64,000 nucleotides of DNA from Lepiota brunneoincarnata (Eukaryota > Basidiomycota > Agaricomycetes > Agaricales > Agaricaceae), in NCBI GenBank assembly GCA_023014365.1, contig JAEBUN010000021.1, positions 434,001 through 498,000 on the forward strand, written 5' to 3'. The notes below the pieces were generated by a model that had not been told where the DNA came from, did no database searches, and was given only the letters and a program-made list of their open reading frames with translations. The translations under genes were made by a program, and so were the position numbers. Below, piece after piece: positions 1-11,151 of the stretch (the first letter of the stretch is position 1; each line of letters opens with the position of its first letter).

Positions 1-95
1 GAGCAGAAATGGCAGTCCCAATTTGTTGGTCCAACACATTGTGCATACAAGGAGGTGGGTGGCTGAGGTGATTGGTTGCCAAGCTTTCCAGCTAA

Positions 96-1197
96 TCAGT
101 CAAGGAATGCATCTGAAATGAGGAATTGCTCTACAGATGACAAGTCAAATGTTGGGTGTGAGGCTGCAGGAAGGACTGGTGGTGGAGCTGGTGCAGGAAT
201 GGTAGCAGGGGCCTGCTGGTAGAAATGCATCGGAAATGTGGCTGCGCTGGATACCCCATCGTGATTGAGAAAAAATCTAGCTGCTCGTTCCACGTCCTGG
301 ATGTCCCAAGATTGCATGAGTGGGTGGTCAGGGTTCTTCAGCCAAAGCTGACTGTGTAACTGGCCACAGAAATCGATATGGAACCCTGAGAGGAAGAACG
401 TATTACACTCCCTGATTGTGAGCTCTCCTTGGTCAAGTAACCAGTTAGCTATGGTAATGAACTGGTGATAATACTCACCAAACTGATACCAGCTGTGCAT
501 GGGGACAGTAGCTTGTGTCTTGACAAAGATTTCCAGGTCAGCAAGTGAGTATTTATGGTCGTCCTCTGCACCAGGATATAATGCTATGATATCATGTTTG
601 AATTGGTTCCAATCGTGACCTTGAGCAAAGCCACAGGATTGCCAGACTTTGTATTCTTGGCTGTTGAGGTAACGGAGGGTGTGCTGGATTAACTCTGAAG
701 GTATTAGCCCACAATCATGACCCAGAATTTCAAGCTCAGTGAAGAACCACTTAAGCGACAGCAGTTGACCATCAAACTTGGGGGCCCCCTGGTCATGAGG
801 GGCAGGCATGTGGCATTGAGTCTGGGGCCCATGATAATGGTGGTGGTGGTGCTGAGACTGTGTTGGAGCTTGATGTGCTGGCACAGAAGGCTGTGCGAGT
901 GCCAATGGCTGAGCAGTAGCTGGTGTTTGGTACTGGGGAGGATGATGCTGAGGAACTTGAGGAGGGATTGGATATGTAGCATGAGGGATTGGTGGTGGTA
1001 AGGGGTCTCCTGCCAGATCTATGTTTGATGGCGTTGGAAATGCAATTGAGGAAGATGCTGTCGAGGGGAGGGCAGTATTTCCCCATTGCACGGGAACAAA
1101 GCCAGGCCTGGGAGGTGTGGTCAGGGCATTACCATAATGGGGAACTGGAACATGTGTTGGGTTAGGGTTTATAGACAGGGTGTTGGCCCAGGCAAGC
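96..1197 (-). pseudogene. Gag-like protein relic of an LTR retrotransposon
   Basis: A minus-strand frame is open from a TAG at about 1196-1198 down to a stop at 96. Its N-terminal third is Pro/His/Gln-rich and includes a His run. The rest is a globular domain of about 190 residues. Segments such as FDGQLLSLKWFFTELEILG, ALYPGAEDDHKYSLADLE and GEYYHQFITIANWL follow the pattern of Gag-like proteins of basidiomycete Ty3-type elements, which package element RNA. No zinc knuckle, protease or RT follows in the remaining 95 bases of the window, and no LTR was found here, so this is a fragment. The first codons are uncertain because no ATG opens the frame. Recognition of the domain is from memory of the family, not a search. 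Confidence 0.6.
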
Positions 1198-2293
1198 TAG
1201 TCTTCAAAGAAGTTGTCTTGATAATACACCATTGTCAGATTGATTGTGTACTGAGGTACCATGTAGGGTGCCATTGGTGTTGAAGAGCCTGGTGAGGAAT
1301 AGACAAATGTGAGCCTCCAGAGTGAGGTGTCAGATATGAGGACCCAGAGAACAAATGAGGGCAGCTCCGAAGCAAGCAGGTGATGTTGGATAATAAAATG
1401 GACCTAGAAATCCCTTGCAGTGGGCTCCAGTTGTAAAACAAGTTCTTCGTTAGCAACAAAAATGACTGATAAATAGTCAGACTGATGAAACGGTCTAGGG
1501 GCTTACTGTACCAGGTCAGGAAGTGGGCCACCCTGCCTAGTGGGCCACTCTGTATTTACTGAACCACATAGACATTTAGAGGGTTGAGTTTGGGGGTCAA
1601 TGATCAGAACCATACCCAACGTTGACTGAAATGAAAGCTCATAGCATTTGCACTGACAACTTGATGAGCAACAGGTGCCTGATTGCTGCCAAACCGGCAA
1701 TCTGACCAATTTGGGAAGATTGCTGTGATGTCCAAATGTGGTAGTAGTGACACCGAGGGTGCGTTTTGCAACCAATTGCTTCCAAACTTTGTGGCTGCAT
1801 TCCCTCCACCCAATTGCCTCCCCTCCACCATGCGCTATGGATGATCATGTATCTATGGTCCATGTTGCTTGATCAATCTCCTGCAACTTGTGGCCCGGAG
1901 GTTCTAGATGATGAGGTATGGCTTGTATCTTTGGGATTTGACATTGTACTGACCTGTTCATTTGTTTCTAGGATTCATAATATTTTTAACAAATTTATTC
2001 ACATCTCAACACACACTGTTACACCTGTACATGCTTTTTCAGCATGCTGTGCTGCAGAGATTTTTCTGGGATAACGGGGAGGAGGAATGCAAAAGCCTTG
2101 CTGCAGGTGTGTGCATTGGGCCTTTTTTTCATGTTCTGAATGATAATCACATTGCCCAGGCATGGGAACATTGTGCCAGCGCACCCCATCTGCGCCGTAT
2201 TTTCGGTCTTCACATCAATTCACTGCCTTGTGTCCAGCACATAGAATATATCAAATATACTTGTTTTAGAGGGTGTGTTGTGGCATATGGAAA
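1198..2293. other. Intergenic or relic sequence, no confident gene
   Basis: No family was recognised. The minus frame of the Gag relic stays open for roughly 200 bases beyond the TAG near 1197, so that relic may extend to about 1400. On the plus strand, an intron-like GT..AG at about 1916-1971 is followed by an open stretch (1962-2312) with DNGEEECKSLAAGVCIG. This could be a fragment of an older gene, but nothing identifies it. Confidence 0.3.
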
Positions 2294-5200
2294 GTATTTA
2301 ACTGAGAAGTGAGTCTCAAGCCATCCACAGAGCGGTGGACCACCACACCAACCTTCAAACCTTGTTGCACATCATGTTGGCTTCTTTTTCTCCGCACCCA
2401 AATGTTTCCATTCCCCACAATATTCTTGATCAACCATGCGAGGAGCGCATCGAGCGAGCTCTTGCTGCTATTCGAGGATCAGGCACAAGACCAAACAGCG
2501 ACCCATGCTATTCTGCTCGCCAAGCAGAACAACACTTCAGTATCCCACAATCTTCCCTCAGACACCACTTAAAAGGTAAGTAGTATTGAACTAAACTTTT
2601 TCATATCATTTGAGTACTTGTTAGGAGGAAAATCTCGTCACGAGGCACATGTCAATGAGCAGCTCCTCACTGAAGCCCAGGAGGAAATCTTAGTCAACTG
2701 GGTGAAAGTTCAAGGCCATCGTGGTGTACCTATGACATATACATCTGTAGCTCTGTGCACTGGAGCAATCTCAGGTAAACAAATTGGCACATCATGGCCA
2801 AAATGGTTCCGGAAACGTCATCCGGATTTGAAGATGAAGAAGACCGTGGGTTTGGAGAAGGCTTGGGCCAAGGCATTGAATGAAACAGCCATTAAGGAAT
2901 TCTTTGATATGATTGTGGATGTGATCAAGGAATACAATATTCTGCCCGAGAATATGTACAATATGGACGAAAAGGGCATTCAGCTTGGCATTGGTGCGAG
3001 GATTACTGCTATGATTGACTGAGATCAACAAACTGTTTATTCCCTTGAGGATGGAAACAGGGAGCTTGTTACAGTCATTGAAACCATCTGTGCTGACAGC
3101 TCCATTCTCCATCCCTCTGTGATATTCCAGGGTCTGTGGTGGAACCCAGAGTGGGGTCGCAACAACCCTTGCAATGCGAGGTTTGTATTCATGTTTTTTT
3201 TTTTTCCATTCCAGAAACAATCTTACAACTCGTTAACAGCATATCCATCTCTCCCAACGGTTGGACGGACCAAGAGCTGGGTTCCACATGGCTTTGAAAT
3301 GATTTTGATCCTGCGATGCGAGACAAAGCTGCTGGATAGTATCGCCTTCTAATTTTGGACGGTCATAACTCCCATTGCACCTTCACATTCTGCAAGTATG
3401 CCGCAGACAACAAGATCATTGTTGTATGTCTTCCCTCGCACATGACACATGCCTTACAACCTTGCAATGTTGGTGCATTTGGACCTCTTGCACAGTCATG
3501 GAAGCGTGTGGTGACACTTGCCTTGCAATCTCTTACCGCAATCAGAAAAGACAATCTACTTGCCTATTACCACACTGCACATGTCGAAGCACTCAAAACT
3601 TCTACAATTCAATCAGCATTCCGAAAAACAGGGATATGGCCACTGAATCACCATGCCATTCTGCTTTCTGCATTTGAGCCAGCAAAGAATATGACAACAC
3701 AGTCTGCACAGCCCCTTCCCGCACATCTCCCATCCATCCTATTCCTGACACCAACGCAGACACCCAACCCAACACCCAACCCAACACCTGTTCCAACACC
3801 AACACCATCAGCTGCGATGGCTACCATGCTTGGCAATGACTTCAATACACCCACAGAAGCACCTCTCGACGTGTCACAAGATGAGGATGAGGAACCAATG
3901 GAGCAGTATCACATTGAGGTTCCTCCACCATTGCCAGGCACTTCATCTCAGCAGGCATTTAGAGCCGAGAACATGATGCTATGAAACATAATAATGCAGG
4001 CTGGTATTGCTCTAGAGGAGGACTATGCACAGATGAAGCTGATGGATCTGGAAAATGAGAGGTTGAGGAAGCAGCTTTTGGAGAAGGGAAAGCGGAAAAA
4101 GCAAAATAGGCTTACCTCAGCACATGCATGGCACATGACAGCAGCCGAAAACTTGGACTTGCTGGCTTGGCAGGACTGGGAGAGTGGGATGAAGGATGTA
4201 TTCAAAGAGGCGGCGCCACAATTCAGGGTCCTGAAGAAGAGTATTCTGGAATATGAGAGGGCAGTCGAGAAGGCACAGAAGGCTGCAGAGCATGATGTGA
4301 GGAAGGCGGCTGCAGCAGTAGCAAGGGCAGGGAGGGTTCATGGTCGTGCTACAGGTAACAGAGGCTGTGGGAGAGCTTGAGGCAGGGGCACAAGAGGGAG
4401 GGGGGCAGCAGGAGTAGGTGCTGTTGGTGCCGTTGCAGATGGATCAGATATGGAGGAGCTCAGGATTATGGAGTCATCTGAGGATAGCTCTGACTCTGAC
4501 TCCGAGAGTGAAGCAGAGGTTCCGATCCCAAGATCATGCCGACAGCGCCCTGTTCAGGTGATTCAAGCACGCCGTGAGGTGGAAGCAGTAAGTGAGGCAG
4601 ATGAAGAAGTGGCAGCTGAAAGTGAGAGGAATCAACGTACCCAGAGACCATGGCCCCGCCCACATATGTGGAATTGCCCTCTCGAGATTCACAACATTGG
4701 AGAGGTAGGGACTTCCAGAAACAACGAGCGAGAAACTCTGGAAACCATAGACGAAGAAGGACATGCTGTAGGGGCTAAACTGTTAGGGCAACCTGGAGGG
4801 TTTGGACAACTCAGGGAGCCGAAACGTCACTGCAGGGAAATCCTAAGTATTATTAATCTGTGAGCTAAGTAGGGAGTCCATACCTGCAGGGAAATCCTAA
4901 GAGAATAGGATGAGGGAACCCCTGCAGGCGAAAACTATGTATATACTTGACTTATATAATCAATATAAATTGAACAAGGCTTGACGGTGGTGTCTGGGTG
5001 TTGCACAAGGCCAGGTGTGATTAAAATGAGTGTGGGGAGTGAAGATAACAGTCTGAAGTCTACAGGAAATGGGAGGAAGCAGGTGAGGGTTAAGGAGGGT
5101 GAAGGGAGGGGTTTAACTGGGCAGTGAGGGGACCTCTGGTGCATTCTGGTTATGTTTGGGGTGTAAGCGTTTGAAAGGGGGGATGTACAGTGTGCTGGGA

Positions 5201-5405
5201 GGCTTAGGGGTGTTTGTGGATTGTCCCCTTACATAAACCTGAGGCTAATTTGCTACCTGAGATCAGAGGGAGCAGTTTGGAGGCACAGGACAGAGGTATT
5301 GAGGTGCCATCGACAGTGCAACGTGGTGCAGATGAGCCACAGGAAGCCCCACCAAGACGTCGAAATCCTAGGTGCGGGAAACAGTCAGATACCACAGAAA
5401 TGTGA
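2294..5405 (+). pseudogene. pogo/CENP-B-type DDE transposase, inactivated
   Basis: In order: an N-terminal helix-turn-helix (ARQAEQHFSIPQSSLRHHL), a CENP-B-type DNA-binding region, then a DDE_1 catalytic core. The first Asp lies in NMDEKGIQLG (2965-2967) and the second in LDGHNSH (3358-3360). The third acidic position reads Asn (HALQPCNVGAFGPL, codon 3466-3468). Introns at 2576-2624 and about 3181-3239 join the pieces. In-frame stops lie at 3020, 3295, 3337, 3982 and 4378; three of these are TGA where the local sequence suggests Arg CGA. An acidic/basic tail follows. A 453-bp solo LTR sits at 4781-5233; removing it with one copy of its TAAAC target repeat restores the frame to the stop at 5405. 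The 5' end lacks an ATG. The protein is a dead cut-and-paste transposase; terminal inverted repeats were not found. Confidence 0.85.
4781..5233 (-). mobile_element. Solo LTR of the chromovirus family
   Basis: 453 bp, the reverse complement of the LTRs at 29828-30280 and 35540-35992, with the same length and about three mismatches. It runs from TGTTAGGGCA to CCCCTTACA on the plus strand (TG..CA ends). It is flanked by the 5-bp target duplication TAAAC at 4776-4780 and 5234-5238. No internal element sequence remains, so it is the product of LTR-LTR recombination. It lies inside the C-terminal coding part of the transposase. Confidence 0.97.
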
Positions 5406-7650
5406 ATTAGTGATATATTACACACCTATTAGTATGATTCCAAAATTTGAAGTGCGACGATGCTGCCAGTCCTTCAGGACAGCGTCAAGAACTGGGCAGG
5501 TGAACCATGAGCAGGGATTCTCACGTGTGGCCCACAACACCGATTTTCCCCTTTTGGCAGTCAGCCTGTGAAAATATTCATTGAGGACCGACTGCTTTCT
5601 CTAAAATTACAGTGGTCATATATCATCTGCCTAGGATCCTTGTCTGCCATCCTAGCCACTCAAACCCTTCAAAAATCATCCTCAGCCCAGGTAAAGGATT
5701 GATCTCGCTTAGGTGGCCCACTTCCCGCTTGGCTACAGTAGGTCCATGTAAAAAGGAGAGCATGATGAATAAAAGAATGTGTGTGTAATTAGATGGTCAA
5801 GAGTATATGTAGAGAGTTTTGAGAGTAATGAACAAAGGAGGAAGGGGGGAAAAAACTAGACTAGCCAGGTGCTCAAGCACCCGAATTTATACTACGAATC
5901 CGAGATAATTAGCTACCTGAAGTGGAACAAGTTGTGAGGGAGGTGAATAGTATCTATGGCAACAAAGAGAGGAAACTATGCTAAGGAGGGGAGGGCATTG
6001 TGCCACTGGAAGCAACAATGGCTCAGAATCAAGTCACGTCGGGATCTGATGAGACAATGGTGAGGAGGAAGCATGCAACAAGCTGTGCATGTAGGCATGT
6101 TTCCTCCTTCACACAGGACACTGACAGCTGGAAGCCTTGGCAAGGATGCTGGTGGTACAAATGAGGGACCCTGGTGACAGGCAGGGGTGATGGTTTGTGT
6201 GATGGGCTGATGAGAGGTTATGTATCAGGGTAATTAGGTGTAGCCTCCCTCAACAAACTGCAATTGTGCACCAGTGAATAGGTACTATCACATGTTATGG
6301 GTTTCAAAATACCAGAGAGTTTCAAAATGCAGTTTTTTAAGAGATTGCCGCAGCAAATTAGCTGATCTTTGCTTGGGTATATCACCTATATACTACACAA
6401 TCATGGATCACAAAATAAATCAAGAAGTTTCATTGTGCTTGCCTCACGATCTTGCTGATATTGCATGGGATGACTCAATTTTTGATTAAAACAGCCGTGG
6501 ATTTGAGCATTTCTCAACACAATACTGTAAAACTTTCAGGGTATCATCTATGTATATCATTAAAGTTAAATACAAAATTATAAAGCATTTAGAGCAGTAT
6601 GAGGGGAGATACAGACAAAAGGGCGAATTTGCATGACAAGGTGGCTCAACACACATCAGATTTCAAAGTCCGCCCCTCAGATGCATCGCGTCATGTTTGT
6701 GTGACAATCCATGACAAAAGTTTTGAAACTCCCAATTTTTGGACCTGCACAATTGGCTTTCTTCTGACACAACCACCTATCGACCTTCTAATAAAGTAAC
6801 ACTTCAAGTGGATAGTTCATATACTATTGCATCAACCCCAAAAGTCCGATTGTTAAAAGGTGTTGTCAATGTTTCCCTATTTGTGATTTAGTTAAAGTTT
6901 TGAAACTCCCCACACATGATAGTAGTGTAGCTGCTGCCTGCGGTTCTTGGGGCCCTCCTACTCTCCATAGCCGCATCTGGCTTTGCCAGAATAGAATGGA
7001 ATTAGAATAAATAAAAAAGGGTGGACATGTGACAAGGTCACACCACCTGTAAGTTAGTATGCCATTTTATGTTTGTATGTACAGCACACACACACTGATA
7101 CAGGTGCAGTAGAGTGGTGCACAGTTCCGGGTGAACCGACCATGCTTCCTCCTTGGCTTCACCATCCAGGGTCAATGGGGTTGAGGAAAGCCCTGTCCCT
7201 CTCCCCCAGCCCACACAGTATCAAGTTCTGTTTTTCTACACCACTGGTAATCTATATTTATATTTTATGTTACCTGGAACCTCACAGTGCAAGATTTATA
7301 TGGTAAGTAACATTTTTGCTGAGATTTGTAGCTGGTTTGTCTGGTTTCTGACCTTGTGATTACCACACCATCTCCCACAGGGACACAGCCAACTGGCACC
7401 TCACCAGCTGCTAAAGCCTCCTCCACCTACAATATATTTTTGATTTGGCCCTGGAAAGTCAGTGTGACATACCATGTTCATGGCTTCCCAAATCCATTGG
7501 GCATGGAGGCTGTTCATTTAGACCATTGGCTTTCAGCACATGCTGATTAGAGAAATGAGGGACAAACCTTATCCTATGATAAAGCCTGCCCTGATGTGTC
7601 TGAGAGTGTGCCCTGATATCTGGTCCTCCTCCACACCATCCACAGAATAC
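5406..7650. other. AT-rich intergenic region, no confident gene
   Basis: No protein family was recognised. Two copies of a motif reading AAGTTTTGAAACTCCC lie at about 6718-6733 and 6895-6910, and inverted forms (GAGTTTCAAAA) lie near 6299-6330. This may mark a small non-autonomous element of about 0.6 kb. Between about 7070 and 7550 there are intron-like GT..AG stretches and a Thr/Pro-rich fragment (GTQPTGTSPAAKASST), possibly part of a decayed secreted-protein gene. Confidence 0.3.
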
Positions 7651-7654
7651 TAAG

Positions 7655-8521
7655 ATGTTGGCCATACTGCTGCTCTTGGTTGCATCCCCACTTGTTGGCA
7701 CCTCACTGCTCCCTCTTGCACAGCCAAACAACATCCTGTTTGTGGCTGCCTTGAGTCCTCCGGTGCCCCGGCAGCAGGGTACTATACCAACTGTCCCATG
7801 TGAACAGGACTGTGAGGGCACTGTGGGGCAAATTAGCATTATACTGAATGCTCCTGCCCCATGTGAATGGGACTGTCACCCTAACAACACCCAAGTCCAT
7901 GAAGTGAGTTTCAAGTCTCACCAATCCTGGTTGCAGCTGACAGATTCCCAAATCTAGGTTTGTCCGCCCTCAAAATGTTGTCTCCCCAGTTTTGTAAATG
8001 GGTATTTCAACTGCCTGAAATGTGTTGGAATGAACATATATGTCGAGGATTTTTCTCCGGCACAAACTACACTTGACTGTAAGTAGGCTTTTCTTGACCT
8101 CTCGGTCACAGGTGGCATTAAATAAATACATGACCAGATCTTGTTGAGCAGTGTGTTATAAGGGGTTTCAGTGTCCCGAGGCACATCCTTCCCGGTGTTG
8201 ATCCAAGCATCCCACTCCCAGGGGCCACATCCTCTACGGGAGCTTCAGCAAGGTCAGCCTCGCTGTCTACTAACTTACCACTCGCCACCTTTTGTCTTAC
8301 CTCTACCACGCCCCGTTCTCCCATCCCTGCTTCCCCCCTGTGCTTTTAGCCAAACTACTATCACCTCAATTGACCCGCTGAACACCCCAACTCCCCAGGG
8401 GGCCACGCCGACCAGCACGTCGACCAGCGGCACCATCACACACCATCTCTCTGTTCCTCAATTCTCACACCTAATCATTCCCAGCATTTTGTTTGTTGTA
8501 TTCGCCTGCCTCGTGGTGTGA
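7655..8521 (+). CDS. Possible secreted GPI-anchored protein, fragmentary model
   Basis: The first open stretch (7655-7957) begins with a signal-peptide-like MLAILLLLVASPLVG and contains Cys-rich spacing (CEQDCEG, CEWDCHP). The last (8171-8521) is Ser/Thr/Pro-rich (TPTSTSTSGT) and ends in a hydrophobic tail, LIIPSILFVVFACLVV, directly before the stop. That is the layout of a GPI-anchor signal. The stretch 7957-8170 has intron-like GT..AG borders but no convincing continuous frame. N-terminal export signal, Thr-rich stalk and hydrophobic C-terminus suggest one cell-wall or surface protein gene. Joining the pieces is inference and no family was recognised; two unrelated fragments remain possible. 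Confidence 0.3.
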
Positions 8522-8687
8522 GATCATTTCGTTGAAGCTTCTGAACCATATTGCAACTTCTGTCATGTGAATCATGTATATACGTACAATACATTAAGGG
8601 ACGATATCAAATGAAAAATAAAAAAGATAAAGTATATGAGTTTGTCTCCATATCTTGCCCAGAATGAATATCCGTTAGAGGTGTGTG

Positions 8688-9968
8688 TCACAGGCGCATT
8701 TTCTTCAGAGCCTGACGGACGGCCGGGTCACCTAATACATCTTCCACGCCAGTGAGAACTGCAAAGAAAGAACAAACATCAGAATCAGATAATATCATAC
8801 CAGACGTGGGTTAATAGGACAGGTAGGAGCCCTTACTGACATCAAAACTGGAGCCCCGATGGTAGTATAGCCATGGTTAGTTCCGGATCTTCAGATGAAA
8901 AAATATATAGGAACCGCTGACGTGGTCAATACTCTCAGGTTCTCAATAGGCTGAAGGGCTTTAATGATTCAGCAGCCAGTCAGACAGGCAAAGAACGTTG
9001 GAATGTCAAATAACGATGTCAGATTCATGACTGGTGGTGGAGCAGATGCTTGCGGGCAGATGCATGATGGATGCGTCCCGCGACACTGAATACGAGAACA
9101 ACAAGCGGGTCATCCCTCTTTCTCCGCGCATGCGATCTCATGTGTACATGTCTCGGTCTCCTCATGAGTTTTCATCCATGGCATAAGTCCGCCTCCCGCT
9201 CCCTTCGAGTGGCAGCCGCACAGAATCGCTGTGGCGTGGCACACCATAGAAGTTGAGAACGGACGCACCCCAGATGTACGCCTCATTTATTCCTTTACCC
9301 AACCTCGGAGCGGGCGGTGGGAGTATATTTTTGCCATTGAATCTGCGAGGCCAGGTTCGAATGATCATTCGCCTCCTTGTTTCTTCCCTGGAAAATATTT
9401 CCTTGTGGTCTTGCTCTGAAAGAGCCGCATCGGCGCTTTCAGCCTTCAACATGATCTTTAACAATGCAGTCGTGAGCGGATTTCCGTATTGGATCAGGTA
9501 GTGGATTAATCTCGTGCCCTTGTGTATGTATCGAAGAGTAACGATAACATCACTTGGAGGAGTGAGAGAAAGCGACGAGTACGATCCACAGGCGCTCAGG
9601 AGCACGGGCGACGCGGGAGTTTCTGGAGTTGGTATGGTTAATGTGGAGAAAACCGAGCATAAGCAAGTCATACCAGGAGCCAAGGTCATCAGGTCGAAGG
9701 CGTATAACGAGACCCCGTTGGTCGAACTTGTTAATCTCGGGTCTAAAAATCTTGAGATAAATCGTCTATTATTACCTGGGACGCAATGTATTTGACGATC
9801 CTTGCACACATTTATTCGGCAATAGCCTCCCGCAAGCAACTGCAAAAAGGTGCCAAAGTACAGTGAATGAGGCATTTCTCGACTCTGGAGAGAGCAATCA
9901 AACGATGACGACGAGCATTTTTTCAGGCACGATGATGAAACATGAAGCAACACGCAGAAACACAACAA
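8688..9968 (-). CDS. Hypothetical spliced gene
   Basis: A 268-codon minus-strand frame (9968-9162) includes RYIHKGTRLIHYLIQYGNPL, RTWPRRFNGKNILPPPAPRL and NEAYIWGASVLNFYGV. Two GT..AG stretches with TTAAC branch sites sit in its first third (near 9725-9770 and 9600-9650), so the real exons may be shorter. Downstream, a 3' exon 8688-8758 reads LTGVEDVLGDPAVRQALKKM and ends in a stop. It is preceded by an intron-like GTAAGG..TTTGCAG at 8759-8836, so the gene may run to 8688. No family was recognised. The opposite strand is also partly open here, which lowers confidence. Confidence 0.4.
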
Positions 9969-10427
9969 AAGTACTTAAAAGCCAAAACACAAAAAGAAAA
10001 ACACAAAAAAACAGCAACAAGGTCGGGACCCTCTGCCGTTGGCTGTGCTGTGGTCGTCTTGTGGCAATCCGGCACTTGTATTCTGAAAATAAGCTCCCGC
10101 ACTCCAGAGGCGCACTCGGCTGTTTAGGCCTTGTTTTCGTATCAGAAGCAATGTTGGAATTGAGAACCTAAAATAAACGATACGTCCATCGACGATGACT
10201 CATCAAGGCTGTGATGTTGTTATTTGTGAGTCCTTCTTGAAAATTGAAATACAGACTGAAACTTCTTGGCACTCCGGGTATCATGCAGTTTGATACCTAT
10301 TGTTGCATAATAAACGGAGATAGAGCCTAAAAGGACTGTGGATGTCCGGTCCCCAGGTTCAACAACCACATCCACCGTTCTTCAACTCTTCTTTCTCGCG
10401 AAATGATGACCATCCAGTGGGGTCTCT

Positions 10428-11151
10428 ATGCTTTGGCTCCTTGCTGCAGGCAGCACACTCTCCCAAGCTCTAGTCGTTGCAAGGGCGAGTCCCCAGTCTT
10501 CTTATACCATTAGACCTCTCGCATCCACTAGTCTCTGTGTAGACATCCAACGCTCTGCTGCTGGATACAACGGGACTTGTTCTGTGTGTGCCGCGTTCCA
10601 ACTTGACCATGGTCAATAGTCTTAGTACTCACTCCCGAATTCTTTAACCTACAGACAAACATGTGACGGCTCGAAATCCCAAAACTGGGTGTATGATCAT
10701 CTTACATGGCGGATGCATGACACAAACCAGTGCATGACTCGTGACGGTGAGTAGTCCGAGCCACGGCCCTACTTCATGTTTTAATTCACAAAAGAGAAAT
10801 GGACCGGGGTTGGGAATTTGAGGGGTTCAATCACGGTCGAGGTTGCACAAAGTCTCATTATCAAGCCTGGAATGCCAAACTTATACCCTTCTCAAAAAAT
10901 ACAACCGAAATCGGCCTGGGCTTCAAGTATTCCGCTTACAATAAGACCAGCAGCTATGGTAAGATCACATAATGAAAACGTGGTCGAGCGAGTAGTTGTT
11001 GAAGTTTTGCCTCATCTGCACAGGTAACCCTGCTTTGCTGACCGCTATCCAACTGCCAGAGAGTCTCAAACCCAATACTACAGTTGGATTTGGTTGGGAA
11101 AGCTCAAACTGGGATGGCTGGAAAAATCCACAAATTTGGGCCCTCTTCTAG
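10428..11151 (+). CDS. Small secreted ricin-B-like (beta-trefoil) protein
   Basis: The spliced model has exons 10428-10585, 10655-10746, 10797-10958 and 11024-11151. Introns are 69, 50 and 65 bp, and the coding length is 540 nt (179 aa). The ATG opens a signal-peptide-like MLWLLAAGSTLSQALVVA. The mature part starts SYTIRPLASTSLCVDIQ, then NGT and CDGSKSQNWVY, followed by LTWRMHDTNQCMTRD. This is the LCVD...CDGS..QxW pattern of ricin-B-type carbohydrate-binding repeats. The C-terminal half is Trp- and Asn-rich (GFGWESSNWDGWKNPQIW). One trefoil domain of about 150 residues fits a secreted lectin. Its sugar is unknown and the third repeat is divergent. The exact splice sites at 10586 and 10796 were chosen to keep the frame and the QxW motif. 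Confidence 0.65.

Noticed and set aside
4935..5144. 69-residue frame starting MHQRSPHCPVKPLPSPS, repeated at 29917-30126 and 35629-35838
   Set aside because: It lies entirely within the 453-bp LTR copies. Its conservation reflects LTR identity, not a gene.
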